The notes: generated from the letters alone by a model not told the origin. DNA of 26,959 nucleotides from Clostridia bacterium (GCA_017454425.1 JAFTCZ010000039.1:1-26959); one strand, 5' to 3'. Positions 1 through 7,398 are shown, counted from the first letter of the stretch. Program-made: numbers and translations.

Positions 1-62
1 TAAATATTTATTAAAAAAATCTCAAAAACTATAAAAAAACGCGTTTCTACTATGGTATTTGC

Positions 63-91
63 TTGCCAAAAAAAGCCCAAAGTTTTATAAT
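63..91 (+). promoter_or_regulatory. Sigma-A type promoter of the small unit at 1-267
   Basis: TTGCCA at 63-68 and a perfect TATAAT at 86-91 are separated by 17 bases. Transcription should start near 98 and run into the hairpin at 242-267, giving an RNA of about 170 nt. Confidence 0.7.
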
Positions 92-120
92 TATTAGAAT
101 ATTAAAAGGAGAAGGGCACG

Positions 121-231
121 GTACAAAAAGTAAAAACTATCATCATGTTAGTCATCAGTTTGGTTATTTGTGCCCTTTTTACAATAGAGGCGTTTGCGGC
201 TGTTAATATCAACCTCATAAAAGAATCTTAA
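121..231 (+). pseudogene. Signal-peptide-like micro-ORF lacking a normal start codon
   Basis: An open frame of 36 codons ends with TAA at 229-231. It reads as a textbook signal peptide: basic start (QKVK), a hydrophobic core (IIMLVISLVICALF) and an AFA cleavage site, followed by only ten more residues. A clear Shine-Dalgarno (AAGGAG, 106-111) lies nine bases before GTA at 121, a non-start codon one base from GTG. The first ATG in this frame (145) is too far from that site and would give 28 codons. It may be a remnant of an exported protein gene that lost its start codon and most of its body, a small peptide using an unusual start, or an RNA whose coding look is residual. Promoter and terminator both survive, so the unit is probably still transcribed. 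I do not recognise a family. Confidence 0.4.
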
Positions 232-241
232 AAATGAAATA

Positions 242-267
242 AAAAAAGCACAAATAAGTGCTTTTTT
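242..267. terminator. Bidirectional rho-independent terminator
   Basis: AAAAAAGCAC (242-251), loop AAATAA, then GTGCTTTTTT (258-267). A-runs and T-runs flank both arms, so it can end the micro-ORF unit on the plus strand and the InlB-repeat gene on the minus strand. The two units converge here. Confidence 0.75.
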
Positions 268-1702
268 ATTTTTTGTTGTACCAATCGTGCTGATTATCTT
301 TTTTGTTTTTGATAATTTTATAAATACCAAATCCGGCACCACCAAGCAACGCTATTCCACCAAAAACAATTAAGATAATAATATATGTTGGCAGACCCTT
401 GTTTTCTTGTTGTGGTTTTTCTTGCGGGGTGGCTGTTTCTTTTTCCCAAATTGCAGTTATTGTGATGTCTTGTGCAATTTCAATAGTAGCACCTGGCGCT
501 TTTTTTGTGTTGCCGATTGCCCAAGACTTAAACTTTTTGCCACTAGGTGCAACAAAAGTACATTCGGGCAAAGTGTAAGTGCCCGCTGCCATTTCAATAT
601 TTTGCATTGTGCCCGTGCCACCATTTGCACTAAATTTTATTGTATAAACACTTTCAGGCAAATCTTCCCAAACAGCAATAAGTTGAATATTTCCGGTAAC
701 GCTTATTGTTTCGCCAACATTTTTTGGTTGATTGTTTATAGACCAACACTTAAAAGACATTCCATTTGGTGGTGTAAAAGAACATTCGGGCAAGGTGTAA
801 GTGTTGTTTGTTGTTGCAATTGCTGTCATAACACCAGTGCCACCGTTTGGCAAAAATGCAATTTCATATTGCGTAGGAGGAATATCCTCCCAAACGGCCT
901 TTATTGTCATATCCATAAATACCTGTATGGTTACTTGTGGATTTTGTTCCGTTCCGTTGGCGTCCCAGCACTTAAATCTTTTTCCTTCGGGAGCGACAAA
1001 AGTGCATAGTGGCAGTTCGAAATCTCCTCTTATGTCTTCTACACTATCTATTGTGCCCGTACCACCATTTGAATCAAAAGAAACTGTATAATAGTATAAC
1101 ACAAATTCACCCCATACGGCGTACAAGTTTGTGTCTTCGGTTATTGTGATGACATCATTTGGATTTACAAGTTCACCCGTGGGTGAGTTTATGGCCCAGC
1201 AAGAAAAATAATGGTTGGTTGATGGGGCAGAAAAGCCACTATCTTTTATTGTGTATTCATGATTGTATTGCACATCATCACTTGATGCGTGTGGCATTGT
1301 ACCTGTGCCGCCGTTGGGCTTATAATTTACACTAAATGTTTGCAGTTCCCAAATGGCCAAGGCATCTATATTTGATGTAACATTTATTTTTTGCCCGGGG
1401 TTATATCGCACTCCGCCAATAGACCACTGATAAAATTGATATCCCGTTTGTGCCAAATAGGTACATTCGGGCAAAGTGTATTCACCAACTACTTCTGTTG
1501 CGTCAGCCATTGTTCCGCTTCCACCATTTGCATGAAAGGTTATGGTAAAAGTTTCGTCTGTATAATAATCTGCAAAAGATGTATTTTCATTTTTTGTTGT
1601 ATTTATGCAAAACGCAACAATTCCCACAAAACATATGGTGCATAGTATTATAAAAGCAGCAAAAACATTATGAACAATTATATTTTTTGTGTTTGTTTTC
1701 AA
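266..1702 (-). CDS. InlB B-repeat (Listeria-Bacteroides repeat) surface protein
   Basis: Predicted exported, membrane-tethered surface protein of 478 residues. I chose the TTG start at 1702 because AAGGAG stands six bases upstream; the upstream in-frame ATG at 1807 lies inside the pgcA end and has no support. Residues about 13-33 are a hydrophobic signal or anchor. Five repeats follow at about 52-119, 123-198, 205-272, 279-346 and 353-420. Each opens with F/Y-x-V/I-x-F/Y-x-x-NGG-x-G-x-M/I, carries a central LPECT/S-F-like turn and a W or CW core, and ends in A-V/I-W-E/G. This is the Flg_new/InlB B-repeat (PF09479) pattern, a small beta-grasp-like fold of surface proteins. A Pro/Gln/Glu linker leads to a C-terminal transmembrane helix (439-463) and a basic, Asn-rich tail. 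No LPXTG motif is present, so anchoring is by the membrane helix. Ligand unknown. Confidence 0.85.
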   Translation of the reverse strand: MKTNTKNIIVHNVFAAFIILCTICFVGIVAFCINTTKNENTSFADYYTDETFTITFHANGGSGTMADATEVVGEYTLPECTYLAQTGYQFYQWSIGGVRYNPGQKINVTSNIDALAIWELQTFSVNYKPNGGTGTMPHASSDDVQYNHEYTIKDSGFSAPSTNHYFSCWAINSPTGELVNPNDVITITEDTNLYAVWGEFVLYYYTVSFDSNGGTGTIDSVEDIRGDFELPLCTFVAPEGKRFKCWDANGTEQNPQVTIQVFMDMTIKAVWEDIPPTQYEIAFLPNGGTGVMTAIATTNNTYTLPECSFTPPNGMSFKCWSINNQPKNVGETISVTGNIQLIAVWEDLPESVYTIKFSANGGTGTMQNIEMAAGTYTLPECTFVAPSGKKFKSWAIGNTKKAPGATIEIAQDITITAIWEKETATPQEKPQQENKGLPTYIIILIVFGGIALLGGAGFGIYKIIKNKKDNQHDWYNKK

Positions 1703-1727
1703 AATGCACTCCTTTTTATTATTGTTT

Positions 1728-1733
1728 ATTATA
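1728..1733 (-). promoter_or_regulatory. Putative -10 box for the InlB-repeat gene
   Basis: On the minus strand a perfect TATAAT lies about 20 bases before the AAGGAG of the InlB-repeat gene. No convincing -35 hexamer stands 16-18 bases upstream. No terminator is visible between pgcA and this gene, so read-through from pgcA is also possible. Confidence 0.4.
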
Positions 1734-1775
1734 CCAAATAATACAAAAAAGTTTAGTAAATTTGTATAAGTTTTG

Positions 1776-3383
1776 TTATATTTTGAACATTTTATCAAGA
1801 TTATCAATTATTTTTTGTTCAATATTGTCTTTCAAGTTGTTTTGATATGTGGTTAGATAAATTTTTAATAAAGGCTCGGTGCCTGATGGCCTAAATATTG
1901 CCACAGCGTTTTTTTCTAGGTCATATTTTAACATGTTTGCTTTTGGAATATCGTTAAAGCCATCTTTATAGTCAGTAATTTGTACAACCTTTTGTCCACC
2001 AAGCTCTTTTATTGGATTTGCACGCAAGTTGCTCATAATATTTAGTATTTTTGATTGATTTGCACCATCAAATTTATAAGACAAAACTTTGTGTTTGCAA
2101 TATCCAAACTCTTGATAAATTTCATTTAACTTGTTAACAAGAGTTTTGCCTTGTTGCTTGCACAAACTTGCAAGCTCACAAACAAGCATTGCCGCAACAG
2201 CTCCGTCTTTTTCACGAATATAACTTCCTGCCAAAAAGCTGCAACTTTCTTCAAAGCCAAAGATAAATTCTTGCTCGCGCTTTTGTTGTTCGAGGGTGTT
2301 CAGAAACTCGCCAATGTACTTAAAACCTGTTAACACAATCTTTAATTTTGCACCATATTTTTGTGCAATTTTATCTACCAGATTTGTAGATACTATGCTT
2401 CGCATAATATACCCACCCTTGGGTGAGTGGGACAACAAATAATCACAAAGAAGTATGCCAATCTCGTTTCCTGTTAAATGCACATATTCTTTATCATGCA
2501 ACACTTCAACGCCAAGTCGGTCACTATCTGGGTCGGTGCATAGTATTAGGTCGGCATTATTCTTTAGACCAAGTTGTCGGCTGTAAGTATATACTTCGGG
2601 TTTTTCGGGGTTGGGTGAAGGGCAAGTGCCAAAACTTGGGTCAATGGTGCATTGTTCTTCGTTTTTAATAGTATTAACCCCTCGCTTGTGTAATAAATTT
2701 GGTACTACATTAATGCCTGTCCCGTTTAATGCAGAATAAACAACTGTTAGGTTGTTAATATCGCCGCGAGATTGTTGTTTAATAGAGGATAAAAATGCGT
2801 TTAGGCAATTATCGTCAGTTGACATTATTAGGCCGTTTTTTTGCAGCTCTTCAAAATTTGTAATGTCGATATTAAATTTGTTTATATCATTTATTTTTTT
2901 GACTATTTTTTCGGCTAATTTGGGCAGTATTTGGCACCCTGTGCTGTCATATGCCTTATATCCATTCCATTCTTTCGAGTTGTGGCTGGCGGTAATCATT
3001 ATGCCACCATCACAGTGATAATATCTTACCATAAAAGACAAAAATGGGGTAGGCATACAATCTGCCAAAAACACTTTTATACCATGCTTTGCACAAATGC
3101 AAGCAGCCAATTTTGCAAAATCACATGAGTTAAACCTGGTATCATAGCTTATGGCAATACTTTTTGCGTTTTGTTCTTTTAATATTTGTGCAAACGCTTG
3201 TGTCACATGCGCAACTGTATAATTGTTCATTCTATTTGGGCCTAATCCCATAATGCCACGCATGCCCGCTGTGCCAAATTCCAAATTTCCTTCAAAAGCA
3301 TTTGCTTTTTCTGTTTGAGTCATTTCGTCCATTAATTTGCGCTCTTTTGAAGTTACATTATTGTACCATTCGTTCCATTGCAT
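1776..3383 (-). CDS. pgcA: Alpha-phosphoglucomutase / phosphomannomutase
   Basis: Interconverts hexose 1-phosphate and 6-phosphate through a phosphoserine enzyme in the cytoplasm, supplying glucose 1-phosphate for UDP-glucose, glycolipid and wall polymer synthesis. The 535 residues carry all four landmarks of the alpha-D-phosphohexomutase family. These are the N-terminal EFGTAGMRG, the catalytic serine loop TASHNSKEWNGYK (Ser133), the metal loop DPDSDR (284-289), the sugar-binding FGFEES (375-380), and the phosphate-binding RPSGTEP (498-504). It is slightly shorter than B. subtilis PgcA. The ATG start has AAGGGGG a few bases upstream and its own promoter at 3418-3446. Whether glucose or mannose is preferred cannot be read from the sequence; PgcA-type is favoured by length and the EFGTAGMRG opening. 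Confidence 0.92.
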   Translation of the reverse strand: MQWNEWYNNVTSKERKLMDEMTQTEKANAFEGNLEFGTAGMRGIMGLGPNRMNNYTVAHVTQAFAQILKEQNAKSIAISYDTRFNSCDFAKLAACICAKHGIKVFLADCMPTPFLSFMVRYYHCDGGIMITASHNSKEWNGYKAYDSTGCQILPKLAEKIVKKINDINKFNIDITNFEELQKNGLIMSTDDNCLNAFLSSIKQQSRGDINNLTVVYSALNGTGINVVPNLLHKRGVNTIKNEEQCTIDPSFGTCPSPNPEKPEVYTYSRQLGLKNNADLILCTDPDSDRLGVEVLHDKEYVHLTGNEIGILLCDYLLSHSPKGGYIMRSIVSTNLVDKIAQKYGAKLKIVLTGFKYIGEFLNTLEQQKREQEFIFGFEESCSFLAGSYIREKDGAVAAMLVCELASLCKQQGKTLVNKLNEIYQEFGYCKHKVLSYKFDGANQSKILNIMSNLRANPIKELGGQKVVQITDYKDGFNDIPKANMLKYDLEKNAVAIFRPSGTEPLLKIYLTTYQNNLKDNIEQKIIDNLDKMFKI

Positions 3384-3417
3384 GCCTTTGCCCCCTTAAT
3401 AAATGTGTATTTACCAA

Positions 3418-3446
3418 ATTTTATCACAAAAATTGATATTTAGCAA
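3418..3446 (-). promoter_or_regulatory. Promoter of pgcA
   Basis: On the minus strand TTGCTA, a 17-base spacer and TAAAAT (3418-3423), with a TG three bases before the -10. It lies about 35 bases upstream of the pgcA start. Confidence 0.6.
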
Positions 3447-3468
3447 AAATAAAACTGTATATAAATAA

Positions 3469-3497
3469 AAAACAACCCAAACTTTTTGGGTTGTTTT
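3469..3497 (-). terminator. Terminator of the tRNA operon
   Basis: A 13-base inverted repeat, AAAACAACCCAAA (3469-3481) and TTTGGGTTGTTTT (3485-3497), with a three-base loop. On the minus strand it follows tRNA-Glu directly and continues in T-rich sequence, separating the tRNA unit from pgcA. Confidence 0.85.
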
Positions 3498-3499
3498 AT

Positions 3500-3575
3500 T
3501 GGTGACTCCACCGGGATTCGAACCCGGGACTCCACCGTGAAAGGGTGGTGTCTTAAACCGCTTGACGATGGAGCC
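3500..3575 (-). tRNA. tRNA-Glu (anticodon UUC)
   Basis: A 76-nt cloverleaf. Acceptor GGCTCCA pairs with TGGAGTC, the anticodon stem is CCACC/GGTGG around loop CTTTCAC (anticodon TTC), the T arm has GGTTCGAATCC, and the 3' CCA is encoded. It is the second gene of a two-tRNA unit read from the promoter at 3683-3711. Confidence 0.95.
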
Positions 3576-3578
3576 ACA

Positions 3579-3655
3579 TGGTAGCGATAAAAGGAGTCGA
3601 ACCTTTGACCTATCGGGTATGAACCGATCGCTCTAACCAGCTAAGCTATATCGCC
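3579..3655 (-). tRNA. tRNA-Met (anticodon CAU), elongator type
   Basis: A 77-nt cloverleaf. Acceptor GGCGATA pairs with TATCGCT with a terminal G-T type pair tolerated, the D arm is AGCTTAGCTGGTTAGAGC, and the anticodon stem ATCGG/CCGAT surrounds loop TTCATAC (CAT). The T arm has GGTTCGACTCC and CCA is encoded. The pattern closely follows the B. subtilis elongator tRNA-Met and lacks the three G-C pairs of the initiator anticodon stem. A lysidine-modified tRNA-Ile(CAU) is less likely. Three bases separate it from tRNA-Glu. Confidence 0.9.
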
Positions 3656-3682
3656 AAATAGCCTTGCAAAAAATGCAAAATG

Positions 3683-3711
3683 ATTGTAGCATATAAAACT
3701 ATCTTTGTCAA
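3683..3711 (-). promoter_or_regulatory. Strong promoter of the tRNA-Met/tRNA-Glu operon
   Basis: On the minus strand a perfect TTGACA, a 17-base spacer and TACAAT (3683-3688) lie about 28 bases before the first tRNA. It is back to back with the tmk promoter at 3765-3793. Confidence 0.85.
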
Positions 3712-3764
3712 TAAAAAATTTGATTATTTTATCATTAGTTTGATAAACTAAGAGTGCCATATAA

Positions 3765-3793
3765 TTGCCAAAAACAAAAAAGTATGTTACAAT
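3765..3793 (+). promoter_or_regulatory. Promoter of the tmk-holB-ricT operon
   Basis: TTGCCA (3765-3770), a 17-base spacer and TACAAT (3788-3793), 30 bases before the tmk start. Confidence 0.75.
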
Positions 3794-3823
3794 CCATTTG
3801 TATATAAAAATTAAGAGGTAATT

Positions 3824-4450
3824 ATGAAAAAACCAATGTTTATATCGTTTGAAGGAATAGACGGAAGCGGAAAAACCACGCACACACAAATATTTTGCGA
3901 ATACTTGCGCTCTATTGGCGAGGACTTTGTGGTTACTCGCGAGCCGGGCGGCACGCCACTTGGGGAAGACATTCGCAAATTTGCATTAAAGAAATATAAA
4001 GATAAATGCACCAAGGCCGAACTTTATTTGTTTGAGGCTTCGCGTGCCGAGCACTATGACAAAATTATTGCTCCCGCATTAAAGGCAGGCAAAATAGTTG
4101 TGATTGACCGCTTTTGTGACAGCACACTTGCTTACCAAGGATATGGCAATGGCAATGACCTTAAGGCCGTTGAATTTGTAGATGATTTTGCAACAAATGG
4201 CACAAAACCCGATTTAACTTTTTATTTGGATATTGACCCACGAGAAGCACTGGCTCGCCGAATTGGGCGTGATGTTGGCGACATAATAGAAGACCGAGGA
4301 CTGCAATATCAAAATGTTGTTAGGGCAGGGTATCTCGAAATTTACAAAAAACATAAAGACCGAATTGTGCTAATAAATGCAGGGGGCACTGTTTCGCAAG
4401 TGGCAGATGCCATAAAAAATGAATACGAAAAAAGGATAAAGAATGCTTAA
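3824..4450 (+). CDS. tmk: Thymidylate kinase
   Basis: Phosphorylates dTMP to dTDP with ATP, an essential cytoplasmic step in dTTP synthesis. The 208-residue length is typical of the family. The P-loop EGIDGSGKTT is at residues 10-19, the TREPGG substrate loop follows, DRFCDSTLAYQG is the dTMP-binding segment, and RIGRDVGDIIEDRG is the lid. The ATG start has AAGAGG upstream and follows a good promoter. The gene overlaps holB by eight bases. The tmk-holB-ricT linkage is a long-standing Firmicutes arrangement; yaaQ and yaaR, which sit between tmk and holB in B. subtilis, are absent here. Confidence 0.97.
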   Translation: MKKPMFISFEGIDGSGKTTHTQIFCEYLRSIGEDFVVTREPGGTPLGEDIRKFALKKYKDKCTKAELYLFEASRAEHYDKIIAPALKAGKIVVIDRFCDSTLAYQGYGNGNDLKAVEFVDDFATNGTKPDLTFYLDIDPREALARRIGRDVGDIIEDRGLQYQNVVRAGYLEIYKKHKDRIVLINAGGTVSQVADAIKNEYEKRIKNA

Positions 4451-5411
4451 TAAACAACAATTTATGCAATCTAGCATTTATCAAGAAATTGTGCAAAACA
4501 AAATGATGCATAGTATTATGCTTTTAAGTCACGACCACAAGATGCTTGATATTTTTGCTAACAACATAATAGCAACTATGTTTTGTACAGAACATGACAA
4601 ACCATGTGAGAAGTGTATTAATTGTCAAAAAATTTTGCACAACACATTTGTAGATGTCATTATATATCCACAAAACAGTGAAGTGCTAAAATCTGACGAA
4701 CTAAACAGAATGCTAGACACTGTTTATGAAATGCCCTTTGAAAATGATAAAAAAGTTTATGTCATTAATAATTTTGCAAATATTGACAAGCTTTTGCAAA
4801 ACAAATTGTTAAAAACTCTTGAAGAGCCACCTCAGCATGCATATTTTATCTTAAAAGTAACAAACGAGACAAATGTTTTGCAAACCATAAAATCTCGCTG
4901 TCAAAAAATTAATGTACAAACATTATCACCACAAGAAATGGCAAAATATCTTGCGCCTTTTGGTGAGCCAAAAATAGTAGAACAAGCAATACAATTTTGT
5001 GGTGAATCGGTCAGTGATGCCGAACATTACATCAAAAGCCCAAGTTTTATTAAAAATGTAAATTTTATTTTTGATATGTTGCAAAACTACAAAAAATCTT
5101 GGCAAATGGTTGAATATGCAAGTGTTTTGTATGCAAAAAAAGATGAGTTTTTAGATTTGTTGCATATTTATCTAAAAGTTTTGCAAGATGCAATTTACAT
5201 AGTGTTGGGCATGAAAGAAAAGATAGCCCTAACAAGTTATCAAAAAGAAGTTGAAAATATTGCAAAAACATTTAGCATTGATGCAATGGCACATATGATA
5301 CAATCTACAACAAAAATTTTAGAAAAACTAGACCGCAATTGCAATTATAACACAATAGTAGATGAGTTTTTGTTGGGTATATTGGAGGATAAACACAAAT
5401 GGCCAATATGA
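4443..5411 (+). CDS. holB: DNA polymerase III delta-prime subunit (clamp loader)
   Basis: Delta-prime subunit of the clamp loader, which places the sliding clamp on primed DNA with DnaX and HolA. The 322 residues show the zinc module Cys48, Cys55, Cys58, Cys61, the conserved KLLKTLEEPP segment, and the SRC motif (KSRCQ) that supplies the arginine finger to a neighbouring ATPase subunit. Where relatives have a P-loop after the opening His-Ser/Ala motif, this protein has LLSHDHKM, so no Walker A motif remains and it should not bind ATP; this agrees with a purely structural delta-prime. The start lies inside the end of tmk, and the stop TGA (5409-5411) lies inside ricT, so translation is probably coupled. 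A half-copy of the window's recurring palindrome lies at 4508-4521. Confidence 0.9.
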   Translation: MLNKQQFMQSSIYQEIVQNKMMHSIMLLSHDHKMLDIFANNIIATMFCTEHDKPCEKCINCQKILHNTFVDVIIYPQNSEVLKSDELNRMLDTVYEMPFENDKKVYVINNFANIDKLLQNKLLKTLEEPPQHAYFILKVTNETNVLQTIKSRCQKINVQTLSPQEMAKYLAPFGEPKIVEQAIQFCGESVSDAEHYIKSPSFIKNVNFIFDMLQNYKKSWQMVEYASVLYAKKDEFLDLLHIYLKVLQDAIYIVLGMKEKIALTSYQKEVENIAKTFSIDAMAHMIQSTTKILEKLDRNCNYNTIVDEFLLGILEDKHKWPI

Positions 5412-6193
5412 TAAGAATATTGTTTGATGTAGACACACGCATGCGCATAATTTTGGCACCCAATAATGTCAAAAATGGTGACAAAATTGTTGTAAAAATG
5501 CCAAATGGTAATGATATTGCCACTGTTGTTGGTTTTTGTGTGGACTTAAAAAAACAACAACCCGAAACCGAATATGAATTTATGCGAGTTGCAACAACTC
5601 AAGACCTTGCTTTGCGTCAACAAAAAATTGACAATAATACAAATACAAAACAAAAAGTTCAAAACATAATTACAAAATATGATATACAACTAAAACTAAT
5701 TAAAGTGCACGAAAGTTTTGACAACAGCAAAATGTTAATAGTTTATACTGCGCCTGCAAGAATAGATTTTAGACAACTTGTCAAAGAACTTGCCGGTGTA
5801 TTTAAGACACACATCGAGATGCGTCAAATAACTGACCGCGAAAGTGCAAGCATGCTTGGCAATATTGCCGAATGTGGTCAAGAATTGTGCTGTCGTAAGT
5901 TTTTGTATGACCCACAAGTTGTAACTATTAAAATGGCAAAAACACAAGATATGGCACTTAATCCCACAAAGATTAATGGTGTATGCGGGAAATTGAGATG
6001 TTGTTTGGCTTTTGAAAACGACCAATACAAACAAGTGCTCGAACGCATGCCCGAGATGGGGGCAAAAATTAACACACCAAATGGGCAGGGCGAAGTTGTT
6101 TATAGGGATTTGTTAAGAGAAGTTGTACAAGTTAAATTTGCCGAAGATGATATACAAAGTTTTGAATTAGATAAAATAACAAATAGTGCATAG
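5399..6193 (+). CDS. ricT: RicT (YaaT), PSP1-domain regulator of RNase Y
   Basis: In B. subtilis RicT forms the RicA-RicF-RicT complex, an iron-sulfur specificity factor for RNase Y that influences mRNA maturation, competence and sporulation. The 264 residues have the PSP1 architecture. Two Cys-x4-Cys-Cys motifs are visible: Cys159/164/165 (CGQELCC) and Cys196/201/202 (CGKLRCC). Between them runs the family signature around IKMAKTQDMALNPTKI. The start follows GGAGG and overlaps holB by 13 bases, as expected for a coupled operon gene. The final codons AGT GCA TAG form the left arm of the terminator palindrome. ricA and ricF are not in the window. Confidence 0.93.
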   Translation: MANMIRILFDVDTRMRIILAPNNVKNGDKIVVKMPNGNDIATVVGFCVDLKKQQPETEYEFMRVATTQDLALRQQKIDNNTNTKQKVQNIITKYDIQLKLIKVHESFDNSKMLIVYTAPARIDFRQLVKELAGVFKTHIEMRQITDRESASMLGNIAECGQELCCRKFLYDPQVVTIKMAKTQDMALNPTKINGVCGKLRCCLAFENDQYKQVLERMPEMGAKINTPNGQGEVVYRDLLREVVQVKFAEDDIQSFELDKITNSA

Positions 6194-6208
6194 TATTATG
6201 CATTTTTT
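6185..6208 (+). terminator. Terminator overlapping the ricT stop codon
   Basis: TGCATA (6187-6192) and TATGCA (6197-6202) pair around a GTAT loop, followed by a T-run. The stop codon TAG is part of the left arm and loop. This is one copy of the GTGCATAGTANTATGCAC-type palindrome that recurs in the window. It also faces the 3' end of spmB. Confidence 0.65.
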
Positions 6209-6227
6209 GTTATTTATTATAATAATT

Positions 6228-6740
6228 TTACATAATTTTGCAAATTAAACACCCAACAATTGCACCAACAAAGCACGCAACCAGTGCCAAAGGTATGGCA
6301 TACCACAATTTTTTTATTTTTGTTTGGCTGAAGTAAACTGTTGCAACATAAAATATTGTTTCGCTGCTTCCAACTACTACGCACCCACAACGACTTATAT
6401 AACTATCTGCACCATACTGCCTAAACAATTCTTGCAAAGCCGCCAAACCACCACTTCCACTAAAGGGGCGAATAAGCAAAAGTTGAGATAATTCTTTGGG
6501 TATGCCAAAAAACTTGAAGACAGGTGAAAGAAAAGAAGAAAGTATATCAACAAGCCCAGATACTCTAAAAAGTTCTAGTGCGAAAAATATTGCAATAAGG
6601 TAGGGGAATAAGTCATAACAAAGTGTCAATGCGCGTTTTGCGCCCAAAACAAAAGTTGCATAGCAATTAATTTTTTTGATGCTTGCCCATACAATAAGCA
6701 AAATTAGCAATATGGGAATAATAATTATGTCAAAACTCAA
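6228..6740 (-). CDS. spmB: Spore maturation protein B
   Basis: Membrane protein of the nucleoside-recognition/Gate family that acts with SpmA. In Bacillus and Clostridium the pair is needed for normal spore core dehydration and heat resistance. I place the start at the TTG in ATTGA, where it overlaps the spmA stop by four bases. That gives 170 residues, close to the 178 of B. subtilis SpmB; the longer frame starting at 6809 would overlap spmA by 73 bases. The protein begins with a hydrophobic helix (FDIIIIPILLILLIVWASIKK) and has an FVLGAKRALTLCYDLFPYLIAIFFALELFR Gate segment, split here by a conserved pattern of small and aromatic residues. The RPFSGSGGLAAL and GSSETIFYV motifs are characteristic. 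Ribosome site weak, so translation is probably coupled to spmA. Confidence 0.9.
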   Translation of the reverse strand: MSFDIIIIPILLILLIVWASIKKINCYATFVLGAKRALTLCYDLFPYLIAIFFALELFRVSGLVDILSSFLSPVFKFFGIPKELSQLLLIRPFSGSGGLAALQELFRQYGADSYISRCGCVVVGSSETIFYVATVYFSQTKIKKLWYAIPLALVACFVGAIVGCLICKIM

Positions 6741-7312
6741 TTTCTTTTTCTCGCTGTTAGTTTTGATATAATCTTGACGCCCAATACGCCAACAAAAGTA
6801 GAAACGCAAGTGGCAATCAAACTTGGCAATATTATGTTGCTTGGGTTTATGCTTCCAAAAGATGCCCTTAGGCCTAGCACAGTTGTAGGCAAAAGTTGTA
6901 TGCTTGTGGCATTTAAGATTAACAGCATAATCATTTGATGAGAGGCACGGGTTGAATGATTTTGTTTGTCCAATTCTTTCATGGCTTTTATGCCCATTGG
7001 GGTGCAGGCGTTTCCTAGCCCCAGCATGTTTGTCGAAAGATTGAGGGAAATGTATTGTTTTGTGGTATTGTCAACTTTTCCAAACAACCAATCAATAATT
7101 GGGGACAATAATCTTGCAAGTTTTTGCCCCAATCCCGATTGCTCGACAATTTCTAATATCCCAAGCCAAATTGCATATATTCCCATTAGTTTTATAAGCA
7201 TTTCTATTGCATTTGTGCTAGATGTTATCATGCTGTTAAGCACTGCATCGGGGGCATTAAAAAGCAACATAAAAGTACTGCATACAACCATCAAAAACCA
7301 AACCTTGCGCAT
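6737..7312 (-). CDS. spmA: Spore maturation protein A
   Basis: Partner of SpmB in the sporulating cell's membrane, belonging to the Gate/nucleoside-recognition family. The 191 residues carry the family features. An N-terminal hydrophobic helix ends in FNAPDAVLNS, the IWLGILEIVEQSGL segment matches the WLG-x-M-x-I-AE-x-GL of known SpmA, and NMLGLGNACTPMGIKAM is a signature motif. The start at 7312 keeps the Trp5 and FN18-19 positions in line with B. subtilis SpmA, but no Shine-Dalgarno lies before it. A later ATG at residue 8 is the alternative. The spmA-spmB pair is inserted, in opposite orientation, between ricT and tatD. Confidence 0.92.
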   Translation of the reverse strand: MRKVWFLMVVCSTFMLLFNAPDAVLNSMITSSTNAIEMLIKLMGIYAIWLGILEIVEQSGLGQKLARLLSPIIDWLFGKVDNTTKQYISLNLSTNMLGLGNACTPMGIKAMKELDKQNHSTRASHQMIMLLILNATSIQLLPTTVLGLRASFGSINPSNIILPSLIATCVSTFVGVLGVKIISKLTARKRN

Positions 7313-7319
7313 AATTTAT

Positions 7320-7345
7320 ATTATGTTTTTTAATTTTGGATATGA
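7320..7345 (-). promoter_or_regulatory. Possible sigma-E-like promoter of spmA-spmB
   Basis: On the minus strand TCATATC, 13 bases, then CATAATAT directly before the spmA start. TCATATC fits the sigma-E -35 (KMATATT) at six of seven positions; the -10 fits CATACAHT less well. If used, the transcript would be nearly leaderless. B. subtilis spmAB is under mother-cell (sigma-E) control, so this is plausible but weak. Confidence 0.25.
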
Positions 7346-7353
7346 ATACTTAC

Positions 7354-7382
7354 TTTACTATTAAATAATTTTCTGCTAAAAT
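7354..7382 (+). promoter_or_regulatory. Promoter of tatD-rsmA
   Basis: TTTACT (7354-7359), a 17-base spacer and TAAAAT (7377-7382) with an upstream TG one base away (TGC-TAAAAT, extended -10), 16 bases before the tatD start. Confidence 0.6.
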
Positions 7383-7398
7383 AAAAATGAGGTAAATT

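Noticed and set aside
407..1091. Two plus-strand open frames (200 and 96 codons) opposite the InlB-repeat gene
   Set aside because: They are antisense to a well-supported repeat protein, lack ribosome sites, and have Cys/Phe-rich low-sense composition that mirrors the repeats.
460..1560. Regularly spaced similar segments that might look like a CRISPR array
   Set aside because: The similarity is at protein level (InlB repeats, about 66-76 codons each) with a continuous reading frame and diverged DNA; no short identical repeats with unique spacers.
6741..6809. Longer spmB beginning at 6809
   Set aside because: It would overlap spmA by 73 bases and add a Cys/Trp-rich leader unlike SpmB; the TTG in ATTGA gives the usual 4-base overlap and length.
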